64,000 nucleotides of DNA. Origin: Tetrahymena elliotti 4EA. Lineage: Eukaryota; Ciliophora; Oligohymenophorea; Hymenostomatida; Tetrahymenidae. A program made the position numbers and the translations under genes. The DNA is taken from positions 174,510-238,509 of the forward strand of contig JH720310.1 in NCBI GenBank assembly GCA_000231825.2. The letters run 5' to 3'. A model generated the notes under the pieces. The model was not told where the DNA came from. It was given only the letters and a program-made list of their open reading frames with translations, and did not search any database. Numbering within the stretch: position 1 is the stretch's first letter; the number at the start of each line of letters is the position of its first letter. Below are positions 40,595 through 51,938 of this stretch, piece after piece.

Positions 40595-43499
40595 TTTATT
40601 AATACTTAATGATCAAGAAGACAGATATAATTAACTTTTTAGTTTGTTTGTTTGTTGTACAAAACAAGGTAGATTAATTAAACAAAAGAAATAGATATTT
40701 TGTCATTACATAAATTAGTGTATCTTTTATCTTTTTTTATAGTAAATTTAATAAATCCTCAAAATGGAAATACTTTGGTAATATAATTTGTAAAATAAAA
40801 TTCAATCAAACATTAAAACGAAACTGAATAAAAAAATTATCAGAAAAATTAAGAGTTGTAAGAATAAACTTGCATTTTTGACGCTACTTCTTTCAATTAA
40901 TTTAGAGCTCTTTTTAATTTATTTTCTGATGAATACTTTTCAAAGAGTAATAGAGAGTCTTTCATAATTAATTAATAATATTTAGGAATTTAATAGACTT
41001 CCAATTACAAAAAAAACCTTTATTTTCGAAAAATTAAAATTTTTTCATTGAAATAAATTATAAATAGATCCAAAATTTATTTGTCCATTTTCATTTAATT
41101 TTGTGTTGATATTTCAAAATACTCCTTGAGATAATTTATGGATAATATTTATTAAAGAATAAATGTAACCATATCTCAGAATCATTTTCTTCACACATAC
41201 ATTATCATAAATAAATACAGCTTTTATTTTTTTTTGGAAAAAAATTAAGTCTGCTTCAGACTAACTAACTAACTACCAGATAAAGAATGGATAAAATAAT
41301 TTATACTTTGAACCTTTTGATATGGTTTCTAAATAGATATTTATTAAATCATTGTTACAAGTCTTGTTTGTTTATATGAACAATGAAGTAACAAATATTT
41401 CTTTCATTTTTTTTCAAAATATTTTTTGTATGCTTTATGCTAACTAACTATCTAATAGAGAATGGAAAAAATAATTTTAACTTTGAATTTATTTATGTGG
41501 AATATTATAGAGATCTAAATAGATATTAATTAAGTATGAACTATCAATATATCTTGAATTTATTGGAAAATACTTTTTGAACTAACTAACTAACTAACAA
41601 AGAAAGAAAGAATGGATAATATAATTTTTACTTTGAATTTTGCTATGTGTAATATTTGATAGTTCTAAATAGATATTAATTAAGTATTATGAACTGTCTA
41701 CATATCTAAGAATTATTTTCTTCATTTTTATATAGTTTGTTTATGAAAAATTAGATTCTTTAATAAGCTAAGACTGTTTAAATTTTGTTTGGATGATATT
41801 CTTGTATGGTTTTTCTCGCTAACGAATAAACTAACAAATAAAGAATGGATAAAATAATTTTTACTTTGAATGATGTTTCTGTAGAAAAATTAATAATTTG
41901 AAATAATTAAATGAACTAAAATAATGCTTTTCTTTTAAGAATTGATAATGATTAACCTCAAAAAATACTTGAAATAAACGTGTTAATAGAAAATTTATTA
42001 TTTTATCTTTGATATTTATCATATCTATTGATTAACAATCTTACAAATAGCTTATATTTTTTTGTTTGTCTTTCTATTCTTGTTAAAATAATTTTCTTTT
42101 GATGACAAAAAAAATTTTGCTTTGTTCAAAGTGCCATAAATATATTTCTAAAATTTGCTATCCTACATATTTTCTATTAGTGAAAAAAAATGTTATTGAG
42201 TTTAATAAAATACCAACCGCTCTCAAAAAGTTAATTAAAGTTATACTTTTTCATGAAAGTTTTAAACATTATTTTATCCACAGAATTAAAATTAATAAAG
42301 AAATAAAATAATTAAATTATGAATTTGACTCATTTGGATCAATGATATCCATTATTAGAATCTAAAAAACCACATATTTATTTATTTTGGTGTTTGAAAA
42401 TCAAATGTTTTATGTAAATCAAACTTTTGTATATAAATGATAATATCTCTTTAAAATTTATGAAACTTTTAAAATTATAATAAGTTAGTTACTAATTAAT
42501 TAATTTATCATTAGAATTTTAATTTCGAGAAGAGCGTTTAAATTTTAAAAAGAAATTCAGAAACTGTCATCCCAAATTTCTGTTCAAGCACTAATATTTC
42601 CACATACAGACTTAATTTAAAAATTAAAATAGAAAGATTTTCTTCTTGCAACTTACTTGTTAAACTAATTGAAATTTATTATTCTCTAGTGAAATATTTG
42701 ATAATTCACCAACTATTTAATTACACTAATTATTAACTATCTATCTATCTCAAATTATCTATTTATCTACAGTTTTAATTTAATTACCACACAAATCATT
42801 CAGACTGTAACATATATTTTCACAAGAAAGCTAATAAAAAGTTTCAAAATAAAAAAACTCTTTCTTTTTCGTTTTTTTAAAAGTTCTTTTTTGGCTCAGT
42901 TTAAGAATATAAATAGAATTTAAAGTTAACAAGATTAGTAAATTTAAGAAAAATTCTAATTTATATAGGTTATTTATTGGTCTTTGAAAAAAAAATAAAA
43001 TTTAAGTCAATTGTTTTATCTTGGTAGGAATTATTTATTTTTTATAACTTGATTCGAAACAAACAAAGAAAGAGCAGTCAACTGTAAAGGATTTAACAAG
43101 ACCTTCAAGTGAAAGAATTTAAATGAATTTTTAATGTCATCAATATTCATTTTCTAAAATATGTTGAATTCTTTACAGAGACTGCATTGTGTCATTCATT
43201 TATTTATGTTTAATTTTTAGGTGAAAAAATATTTGTAAATGAAATAGATGAGTGTAACTTACAAGAAAAGTATTTATTAATATTAAATTTCGAATTAATT
43301 CCAATATAATAAGAGCTAAAAACTAACTAACTAACTATTTGTGGTTCTAATAAATTTTTTGTTAATTTAGTATATCATTATTAAATTTGAACAGCTTTTA
43401 CATTTTGAGGGCTTTAAATATTCATAAACCATTTCCAAAAAATCAGATTATTTAAATTAAATTCTAAAAAAATCTAAACAAAAAAAAAAGTAAATAAAA
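40595..43499. other. Long intergenic region between divergent genes with a repeat field
   Basis: About 2.9 kb upstream of both the P450 (-) and the small secreted protein (+). The middle holds the repeat array at 41255-41885. A 70-codon ATG frame at 42099-42311 has no coding character and reads on through TAA. A CTAT repeat lies near 42738-42751 and CTAA near 43323-43336. No gene was identified. Confidence 0.55.
41255..41885. repeat. Four-copy degenerate repeat array (CTAA runs plus AAGAATGGATAAAATAAT block)
   Basis: The core block, CTAACTAAC followed by AAAGAATGGATAAAATAATTT and ACTTTGAA, occurs near 41263, 41440, 41583 and 41819. Copies share downstream TTATTAAGTA-type sequence and are 140-240 bp apart. 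Confidence 0.75.
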
Positions 43500-43853
43500 A
43501 TGAGAATATTAGCTGCCTCTATCTTAATCTCTTTATTAGTTGTAAATGTGTCTGCTTTAACTTCTGCAAAGGCCACCTAATGCATTAATGATCTTTAAAA
43601 TAGTAGTAACACAGTTTGTACTGATGCTGATACTGCATGTAAAACTGCATTATCAACAGCTGGAACTTGTCTTACTACTTGCTCTACAGGTACTGATACA
43701 AGTGATGCTTATATCATTAAATGTATTAAAAACTCTTGCAAATCAACTAATACTTCTGTTCAATCTATGTTGGATAAGTTTCTTACTTGTGTCAGCGTAT
43801 CCAACCTTACTTTTACTGCTCTCTTATTAGCTGTTTTTGCTTTGCTTTTCTGA
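43500..43853 (+). CDS. Small secreted Cys-rich protein, probably GPI-anchored
   Basis: 117 aa, one exon, ATG 43500 to TGA 43851-43853; family not recognised. It starts with a clear signal peptide (MRILAASILISLLVVNVSA) and ends in a hydrophobic stretch (LTFTALLLAVFALLF) with no charged cytosolic tail. That is the layout of a GPI-anchored surface protein, with a likely attachment near the Ser/Asn residues of SVSN. The mature part is Thr/Ser-rich with eight cysteines in pairs (CINDLQNSSNTVC, CKTALSTAGTCLTTC, CIKNSC, plus one near the end). It resembles small surface proteins of ciliates in layout only; no sequence family is claimed. AT content is distinctly lower than the flanks, supporting a real gene. 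Confidence 0.8.
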
Positions 43854-44634
43854 ATCATTTTAAGTTTTGTAGATTCATTCATTCAAAAAATTTTAATTTT
43901 CATTATTTTATGTAAACTTTCATGTACTAAAATATCAAATTATTTTATCTTTGTTTGAGTTTTAAAAGCTTGCTTATTGATTCTTTTTAAAAATTTCTTT
44001 TTTTATTTAAAATTACTATTATTTTTCTATTAATTTATATCAATGAAGGTATCTATCTTTTATATTCAACTATATTTCCATCAAATAAATATGTGACGAA
44101 ATACCAAAATCAATAAGAAATCTAGCTAGCTAGCTAGGAATCTCTCCTTATTTATTGACTTAGGGAGACTAATCTGAATTTTCTTTTAACAGTTAGTTTT
44201 GATATAAAACAAACAACAATCAAATAAAAAAAAATTTGTTTGAAAGATTGAATTTTGAATTTAATTAATTCTGATTATTATTTTACTTATCAGTTAATTA
44301 AAAAAAACTAATTACTTAATTAAGTATGAACTTATTTGAATTTTACAACAATTACATTACATTCCCCTAAGAAAGTGAGTGTAATTAATATTGATTAATT
44401 TAGCTCTTATTTTATTTTGAACAAATCTAATCGTTAATTAATTTGACAAAATAAATATTTTTTTAACTAAATAATTTCAAATCTACTTCAAAAAATATCT
44501 GATGTTAGTTGAATTATTGAAAATTTGTTTATTGGCTAGGCTAAAATTTTTTTGAATATTTGGAAATAAATTAAAAAATTTGATAATTATAAAAAATATT
44601 TTCATTCATTTTTTAAGAATAACCACAACTATTG

Positions 44635-44656
44635 CCCCCCCGCTCCCTCCCACCCC
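44635..44656 (-). other. Canonical G-quadruplex motif on the minus strand
   Basis: The plus strand reads CCCCCCCGCTCCCTCCCACCCC. The minus strand therefore has G4-T-G3-A-G3-AGC-G7: four runs of at least three G with loops of one to three bases. No other such G/C run occurs in the window; the nearest parallel is a weaker CCCCTCCCC at about 62393-62401. Confidence 0.9.
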
Positions 44657-44989
44657 TTAATTTTTAGTGAATTCATAATCAATTTCAAATAAATTTAAAA
44701 AAATGCTGAATAAATATGAAAAACATTTTACAAATCTTAATGATATTATAATCAATTTGTTTAGAGATAGAAATATATTTTAATTTTTATTTATTTAAAG
44801 TTACTAAGCTCTGATTTAACTGATTACTAAACTCTTTTTATTTATTTTGGGTAAAATTATTAATCTTTATTTATAATAAATGATAAATCTCTAAAATTGG
44901 ATTTTTTACCTCTGGTAAAAATAGTGTTTAAATTTTAATTAATGAATAAACACAAACTTTAATATATGACTAATTTTTGATGGCTTTTA

Positions 44990-45545
44990 AATATTTCTTT
45001 CTTTATTTAACTTTTATTTTATAATTTTTTAAAAGATTGAATAATATTTGTGATTTTGGAGAATAAAGATTAGGATTTAGTTTATTTAGCAAAATGCTCT
45101 AATCTAGAAAATTTGTTTTTAGACTTGATGTTATTGTTGGTTTAAAATAAATTATGAATTTTTGAATATAAAAAATTTTTAATTTTACTTCATTTTGGTT
45201 GGTTTATTTGATGTTTGTTTGGTTCATTCCCTAATTTTTATTTTTAGTTTTTAGATTTTATTCAAATTTGTATGGTTTTTTCATTCATTTAAAGATTTCT
45301 TTTTTACTCTATATTTATTTTATAATTTTTTAAAGGAGGAATGATATTGGTGATTTGGGAGCATAAGGATTAGGAACTGGTCTAGCAAAGTGCTCTAATA
45401 TCTAAACTCTGATTCTTGACTTGAGGTAAAAATACCGCTTCAATCAATAAAGATTCTATTTTATCTAATTTTGGTACTTTGGTTGGTTTATTTAATATTT
45501 GTTTGGCTAATTGCTTAATTTTCAGTTTTCAGATTTAATTCAAAG
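44990..45545. repeat. Tandem duplication, period about 290-300 bp
   Basis: TTTATTTTATAATTTTTTAAA followed by GATAT/AATATTGGTGATTTGG, AGGATTAGGA and AGCAAA.TGCTCTAAT occurs from about 45013 and from about 45311. TTGGTTGGTTTATTTGAT...TGTTTGG occurs at 45196 and 45481. Copies are diverged and carry no open frame. Confidence 0.75.
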
Positions 45546-45717
45546 TTTTAGGTTTTTCTCATTTGTTTTTTCAAGACTTAATTTAACTGTAATTTCAACT
45601 TTATTATAAAAATATATGGAAATTTTAAATTTAAAAAAAAAATAGAAGAAAGTAAACAAAACAATTAAGATTGATATAAAAACAAACTATTAAATATTTT
45701 TATAATTTTATTATAAA

Positions 45718-46746
45718 TCAATTTAATTAGATTTTATAGTAATTAGCAACCTTTTTGATACTCTCATATGCAGATTTTATTAATTTTTCATTTTATTATG
45801 CTTTTTAGTTTGGCTTTAAACTCTAATCTTCTTTGTTTTTTTAAATTTTAAGGTTGAGAATATTTTCAAAATCTTGTTCTTCTATCAAAGCCTAATAATT
45901 TTTGATTTCTTCTTATTTTTATTGAATCATTAAAAGACATTCATTCAAATCTTTTTCAAACTAATCTTTTTGATCTTTTTATTTCTTCAAACTTTTAGCA
46001 TTTTCTGATTGCTATTCAAACAATTTCATTTATAAAATTTGCTCTTAAAGTTGTTAACATATCTCTTTTGTTTATTCAAAAGATATAATTTGTTTATTTT
46101 CAGCTTTTTCAAGCTTTAAATCGATGTTTTAGTAATCATCTTTGAGTTATTAATCTTACTGATAAAAATTATTGCTTTATAAGTTTTCCTAATCTTTATT
46201 TTAGTATTAGATAATTTCATTTAATAAAAGTTCTTGATTTTTTTCTTCAATTTAATTGATACATGATAGAAATTAGTTCACCATAATCTAAATTGTTTAT
46301 TATTTATTTTGTTCATTTAATAAATCTTTGTTTAGAATGTCCTCTTCATAAAAATTTAAGATCTAGATTAATTAAATCAAGTTAGATTAATCTTAGTGAT
46401 GAAAATCATCCTTTCCCACTTTGATGTTATTTTCTTAGATTTTTTCAAAATGTTTGAAATAATTTGTTTCATCTAGTAAACAATCAATATTAGTATAAAC
46501 TTTTTTTTATATTTTTTCAAACATTTTAGCTATTTTATTGTAGTATCCTTCTTTGATATTTTTAGGATCTACCAATTATTTTATTTTGATACCCAATTTT
46601 TAAATTGGGACAACTTTATGTTCGTTGTGATAATATATTCTACAGTAAAGACAAATTTATATATAATCACATTCTAAGCAAATTTGATCTATTTCTTGGT
46701 TAAAATGATCTTCAATTGTACAATAATTAGGTTAAATTTAATCCAT
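45718..46746 (-). CDS. B-box-type zinc finger, coiled-coil protein (copy 1 of tandem pair)
   Basis: 342 aa, one exon, ATG 46746 to TGA 45718-45720. The N-terminus carries a B-box-like zinc site: C9-x4-H...C23-x2-C26...C31-x2-C34...H40-x2-H43, in NYCTIEDH, ICLECDYIQICLYC and YYHNEHKVVP. The rest is almost all charged coiled coil rich in Gln/Lys/Glu with no further domain. In animals B-box plus coiled coil defines TRIM-like scaffolds. Without a RING domain, a ligase role is not supported. Ciliates have many stand-alone B-box/coiled-coil proteins of unknown role. The paralog lies 0.6 kb upstream on the same strand. Confidence 0.82.
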
Positions 46747-47372
46747 TTTTCTTTGCAAGTAAATTTTTTAAATTTCTACTTTGACTTCAATCTGGTATTT
46801 TTTTTATATTTTCAAAAAAGAAGCAAATTATTATCTTTATTTAGAAATTAAGATTCCAAAAAAAATCAAAAATAATTTAAATTGTTATTATCCATTAAAG
46901 TAATAGAATATAAAATTCAATATTCTAATTACCTAAAATATTCTAAAATAACAAATATTTTCATAATCATTTCTTCTTAATGTTTAAAATTTAAACGTTT
47001 AATATTATTTATCTTAACTCAACTTAATTTCTATGCATTAAAATTAAAAATATTATCATAAATCTGGGATTAAAAATAAAAATAGAGATTTATATCAATC
47101 TAAATACCTATCTAACAAATTACAAACAATTCAATTTGTTTTTTCAATAATTTTTTTATAATAATATCAAAAATATATTATTTAATGTTTTTTAGTAAAA
47201 AATTGAACCAAAGTCAAAAAGAAAATCAAGTAAAAGTTTAATAAAATATCTGCTCTTTTATTTATTCCAAAAAAAAATATTAAAAATAGAAAAGAAAACA
47301 AACTAATTATGGTGTGTAATAAACACAAGTGAATACTATAAATTTTTTTAATAAGATTTTAAAAGAAGTCAA
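46747..47372. other. Spacer between tandem paralogs
   Basis: AT-rich 626-bp spacer; no gene was seen. Confidence 0.6.
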
Positions 47373-48542
47373 TCAATCATCATCATCTAATTAGATTCTA
47401 TAGTTTTTAGCTATATTTTTGATACTACTCATTGCTGACTTTATCATTGTTTGGATCAATTATTTTTTTTCACTTTGCTTCATGTCCTCATCTTCATTAT
47501 ATTTTTAAATTCTACTTTCTAAAAAACTTTCAAAATCTATTTCATTTATATAAGCTAAATTTTTATTTTCTTCTTCTAACTTTTGAATAGTAATAGCATA
47601 TTATTTCAACTGCATCTACAACTAATCTACGTAACCTTTTTAATTTTTATAGGCCTCAGCTTAATCTAAGTTTAATCCCAGCTTTTTCTTTTTCATAATT
47701 TGTTGGAATTTTTCATCATTATCTACAAGTTTTTCACTTTAAGCTTTAATAAGCTTTAAATCGATGTCTTCTATTTTATCTTCTTCTTCTTCTTCTTCTT
47801 CTTCCAATTTTTAGCTTTGTTTATCAACTTTATTTCTTAGTAAATTTTCCTTTTCCTTCTCTGAAAGTTAATTTTGTAAATCTTCAATTTTCTTTGATTT
47901 AAGTGAAATTTCATCCTTCAAGTATTTGTTTTCTTCTTTTTATAATTCAATTTCTTGATTTTATTCAGCTTATTTTTCATATAATTAATTTATTAATTGA
48001 TCTACAGTATTGTCTTTATCATCTTAAGCTTTTTCAATTTAATTGATACATGAGAGAAACTAGTTGGTCATAATCTAGACTGTTTATTGTTTATTTTCCT
48101 CATTTAATAAATCTTTGTTTAGAATATCCTCTTCATAAAATTTTAAGATTTTGACAAGCAACTTCATTTTCGATGAATCTTAAAGATGAAAATCATCTTC
48201 ACCAACTTTAAAGTTATTTTCTTGAATTTATTAAAAATGTTTGAAATAATTTGTTTCATCTTGTAAAAAATCAATATTTATATAAACATTTTTTTATATT
48301 TAATCAAATATTTGAGCTATTTTTTTGTAGTACCCTTCTTTAATAACTTTAGGATCTCTCAATTATTTTATTTTGATACTCAATTCTTCAATTGGAACTA
48401 CATCATGATTTTTATTGTGATCTTACATTCTACAATAAAGGCACATTTACATCAAATCGCATTCTTCATTCAAACAAATTTGATCTTTTTCTTTGTTATA
48501 ATGCTTTTCTATTTTGCAATTATTACTTAAAACTTAATTCAT
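47373..48542 (-). CDS. B-box-type zinc finger, coiled-coil protein (copy 2 of tandem pair)
   Basis: 389 aa, one exon, ATG 48542 to TGA 47373-47375. Paralog of the gene at 45718: the first 160 residues align well (NNCKIEKHYNKEKDQICL, MCLYCRMQDHNKNHDVVP, DPKVIKEGYYKKIAQIF, DETNYFKHFQQIQENN, KFYEEDILNKDLLNEENK, QFLSCINQIEK). The zinc site is altered: the second pair is spaced CLNEEC instead of CLEC, and the last histidines have an extra residue between them. Metal binding may therefore differ. The middle coiled coil is longer and contains a seven-Glu run coded by a GAA repeat. The last 25 residues are again similar to copy 1. Both frames are intact. Confidence 0.82.
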
Positions 48543-49565
48543 TTTTATCAATTTCAAATTTTGGGTTGACTTTGTGTTTTTGCTTTTTAGATAATTTTTA
48601 GCGAGTTTATTATTGCTTTTATTAGAAATAAGGACTCTAAATTATCCTAAAAAATTATAAATCCTCCTAAATATTCTAATTATGATATCCCTTAAAACAG
48701 ATAATCTCTTAACGAGATAAATAAATATTTTTTTATCATTGCTTATTAAAATAAATTTTTTATTCTTAATATTTATAATTTAAGCTAAATCAACTTAATT
48801 TTTATAAATTAAATTTAAAATGCTACTAAAAAACTAACTGGGATTAAAATAAAACAATCCATTTTTCTTTAAATTTTTCCAGAATAAATTAAATTTAAAA
48901 ATTTACAATTCTTTTAAAATGAATATTTTTTTGAAACCTTCCTTTATAAATAAAATCAATAATAATTAATTTCATAAAAAAGTAATTTGAAAATATTTTT
49001 GTGAATATTTTGTTTTTTTCTTTTAGTAATTAAGTATTTTTGAATAAGAAAATTAATTTAAAAATGTTAGGATAAATTCATAATTTATTTAACATTTAAA
49101 GTGTATTATATGGAGATCTTGAAAGAAAATTAAACATTAAAAAAAATATTTTAATTTAACAAAAGTACTATTGAGATTATGCATTTATCATTGAAAATAT
49201 GTTGAATCTTTTATATTAGTTTGATAAAGCAAAAATAGCAAACAAATAAATATTTAAAAGAATAGGATATTATATAGGTGAGTTATAAAGATAATTATTA
49301 GTAAGCAATTGAGTGTATATTTTAATGAATAAATGAATAGATAGATTATTTGGTAAAATTGTATTTAAATCTTAAAATACTGACATAAATGTAAGATGGA
49401 ATTAAAAGGATATTTTGAAAATGAATCAATCAAGTAATATGTGTTTGATATCTATGACAAGTTGCAATTAAAACGATCTAATACTGATTACATCAATTTT
49501 ATAATTGTAAATCAAATTATCTATTAGTATCCATCAATTATCAATCAAATCAGCTAATTTAATTT
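48543..49565. other. Intergenic, no gene seen
   Basis: AT-rich sequence between the B-box gene's upstream side and the 3' end of the small mitochondrial-type gene. No coding frame was seen. Confidence 0.6.
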
Positions 49566-49907
49566 TCAAACCTAGTAGTAATTTTATTAAAGCTTTCTTT
49601 AGTATCTACCAGTTCTTTAGGCATAAGATCTTTCATAAGCAACAAAACTGAAAACGCTGCCTAAAAATAATGCTAAAAGAATGCCATTACCCTTGTAGTT
49701 GTAGTTCCAAGGTTAGAAATCTTTGGGATATTAAAATACATCATTATAAGCAAAAGGGGCTTATTCAGTTTGAGTAAAGCCAGTTCTTTTAGCAGTGAAG
49801 TGATGAGAATCTTTAGGAATATCAGTAGTTGTGATATTCTTTGCAAAATTTTATCTTCTTAAAGCTTATTGGCTATTAATGCCTCTAACTACGTTTCTCC
49901 AAAACAT
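49566..49907 (-). CDS. Small single-pass protein, probably mitochondrial
   Basis: 113 aa, one exon, ATG 49907 to TGA 49566-49568; family not recognised. The first 25 residues (MFWRNVVRGINSQQALRRQN) are rich in Arg with no acidic residue, typical of a mitochondrial targeting sequence. One hydrophobic segment lies at about 77-91 (GILLALFLGSVFSFVAY). It is flanked by an aromatic region (YPKDFQPWNYNYKGNG) and a basic tail (QRTGRYQRKLQQNYYQV). Small single-helix proteins of this layout are common as accessory subunits of ciliate respiratory complexes or ATP synthase; that assignment is inference. Base composition is markedly richer in G/C than its flanks, which supports a highly expressed coding gene. 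Confidence 0.75.
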
Positions 49908-51224
49908 GATTTTCTAATACTTAAATTAAATTGCTTGTAACAAAATATTAATATTTTCTTTGTTAATTTATTTATATTTGATGCTTTTTTAATCAATTTT
50001 TTCTTCTCAAAAATGCATGCCAATAGTTATTACTTAAATCATTTAATCAATATATCTATTTATCACCTTTCTATTTGTCAAATTGAAATATAATCTCTCT
50101 GTCTGCCTGCTATCAAACTCTTTTTCTACTTTAGACATTTCTTTTAGATATCCTTTTTGTAAATAAAAAAATGATGTTTCCAAAATCATTTTTTATAGTT
50201 TAAATTGATTTCTTTTTATCGTTATTAAAAATTTACTTCTATTTTCATTTTTTGTATTTTTTAGATGGATATTTTATCTATAGTAATCTGTTGTAGGACT
50301 TCATAGGACTGACTCTCTTTCTACTTTTGAAAATTTTCATTATTTAGATATCCTTTTTTTTATTTCAATGTATTTCTTTTCATAAAATCTACTCTAAAAA
50401 ATTGACTTCTATTTATCTTCTTTATACAATTTAACTTTTTCTTGACATTTTATAGACGTTTAGATATCCTTATTGTAAAAGTAAAGTGATATTTTCAAAA
50501 ATCTTTTTGAATAATTTAAATTTATAACTTTTTGATAAAATTTACAAAAAATAATTTTCATTTTTTATAAAAAATCATTCTATTTATTTTTGCTACAACA
50601 AACAAAATTTGAGATATAAAATACTTAAAATAAGGATTATCTGAACTTCATTTTAAAGCATTCTAAGGCTAATAAAAGGATTAAATTGTAAATTTAACAA
50701 TTGACATTCACTATTTATTGTTTAGATATTGGTATAACACTTAAAATAAAAAAGTTTTTAATTACTAATTGGATCGAATAATCTAAAACAAAATAGAAAA
50801 GAGATAAATTCAGAATTTCTATTTTAAATTATTCTTTTTTCAAAAAAAAACTTAGGAAATGTTTTAAAAAAAACTTTGAATGTTTTAAACAAAACTATTT
50901 ATATTGATTCTATTAATTTTTATTTCAGTTTATTTGGAGATAAAGATTTATTTATTAATAACATAAAGCATTAAAGAAGTAATTTTATTACTTAAAGAAA
51001 AAAATAATACTTAAAACAGAAAGTAAGTTGCTTTTTTTAAGAAGGTGATATGGCGGGCATAGTGACTATATTTATTTTAGTATTTATTTGATAACTTGAT
51101 AGTATAACAAAAATAAATATTTATATAACTGCAATATATTGATAGATAGATTGATTGATAATATATGTGTTATTTTCAAAGTCAATATGAGTAGATTGAT
51201 TATTTTTTGAAAAGATTTTTGATA
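49908..51224. other. Intergenic with a decayed tandem repeat
   Basis: Between 50095 and 50560 a unit with CTCTTTTTCTACTTT, ACATTT.TTTAGATATCCTTTTT and AATGATNTTTCCAAAATC recurs about three times (TTTAGATATCC at about 50144, 50342 and 50459). No gene was seen. Confidence 0.6.
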
Positions 51225-51938
51225 TCAACTGAAGTTTAAGGATTTGATAATAGGGTTATTGTTGTGAATAAGATTGCTATTAGTATTAATTGGAGCTGCT
51301 TGATTTGCTTAAGAATATCTAACTGCACTGGATTGGTACTATTGTTGTTAGTATCCATTATATGCAGGCTGAGTATTGTTTATGCCTATCTAATTATTGT
51401 AGCTGCTTCCTGTATTCATTTAATAAAATGATTGAGTTTGCTAATTTTAATTAGTAGCTGCATTATAAAAAGGTCTCTCTGAGGTTGTGTTAACATTAGA
51501 TCCTCTATAAAAACTGTTACTGAGTTAAGGAGTCTTTAAATTTTTATTTAACTCCATACATCTTGTGTCTTTTTATGTATCAGTTAAAGGTTCGCTGAGG
51601 AAATTGTTTTATTCAATTTGATTGATAACTCTGATACGATTAGATCTTTCCATGTTCTTTTCTGGTGAAGTAATCACTGCCATGAAAGATTTTTCAACAG
51701 GTTCTTTCTATGAAATTCTTGATTCTGCTAAGAATTAGTGGCCATCGTGAATGAATTCGGATGCCTTAAGGTCTAAAGGTCTATCTTCAACTTTAACTGG
51801 CTAACCAAAAGTTAATGTGTTAGGTAAATTGTTGGATGTATCTTCTTCATCTCTCTTTAAAGGACCATAATTGACACATTAATTCTAATTGAATCCTTGA
51901 TCAGGTCTATTGTCATCGTTGCTACAGCAGTTACCCAT
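51225..51938 (-). CDS. Predicted myristoylated/palmitoylated MGNCC protein
   Basis: 237 aa, one exon, ATG 51938 to TGA 51225-51227; no known domain. It begins MGNCCSNDDN. Gly2 with Asn3 and Cys4-Cys5 is a standard N-myristoylation plus palmitoylation signal, so the protein is probably tethered to the plasma or ciliary membrane by lipids. The N-terminal 140 residues are charged, with predicted short helices (LDLKASEFIHDGHQFLAES). The C-terminal 90 residues are a disordered Asn/Gln/Tyr-rich stretch (AYNGYQQQQYQSSAVRYS). No membrane helix, no paralog in the window. Function unknown. Confidence 0.82.

Larger units (their letters stand above)
43854..45717. other. Intergenic between convergent genes; G4 tract and a tandem duplication
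   Basis: This contains the C-rich tract at 44635-44656 and a duplication at 44990-45545. An exon-like fragment at 44326-44378 (MNLFEFYNNYITFPQE then GTGAGT) has no continuation that I could find. A GCTA repeat lies near 44122-44137. Confidence 0.5.

Noticed and set aside
42099..42311. 70-codon ATG frame
   Set aside because: It ends at TAA, which is Gln here, has no coding-like composition and no neighbouring exons.
44326..44378. Exon-like MNLFEFYNNYITFPQE fragment followed by GTGAGT
   Set aside because: No downstream exon with a matching phase could be found in the following 1.3 kb.
48312..48601. Two overlapping plus-strand ORFs
   Set aside because: They are antisense of the N-terminal B-box region of the minus-strand gene at 47373-48542.
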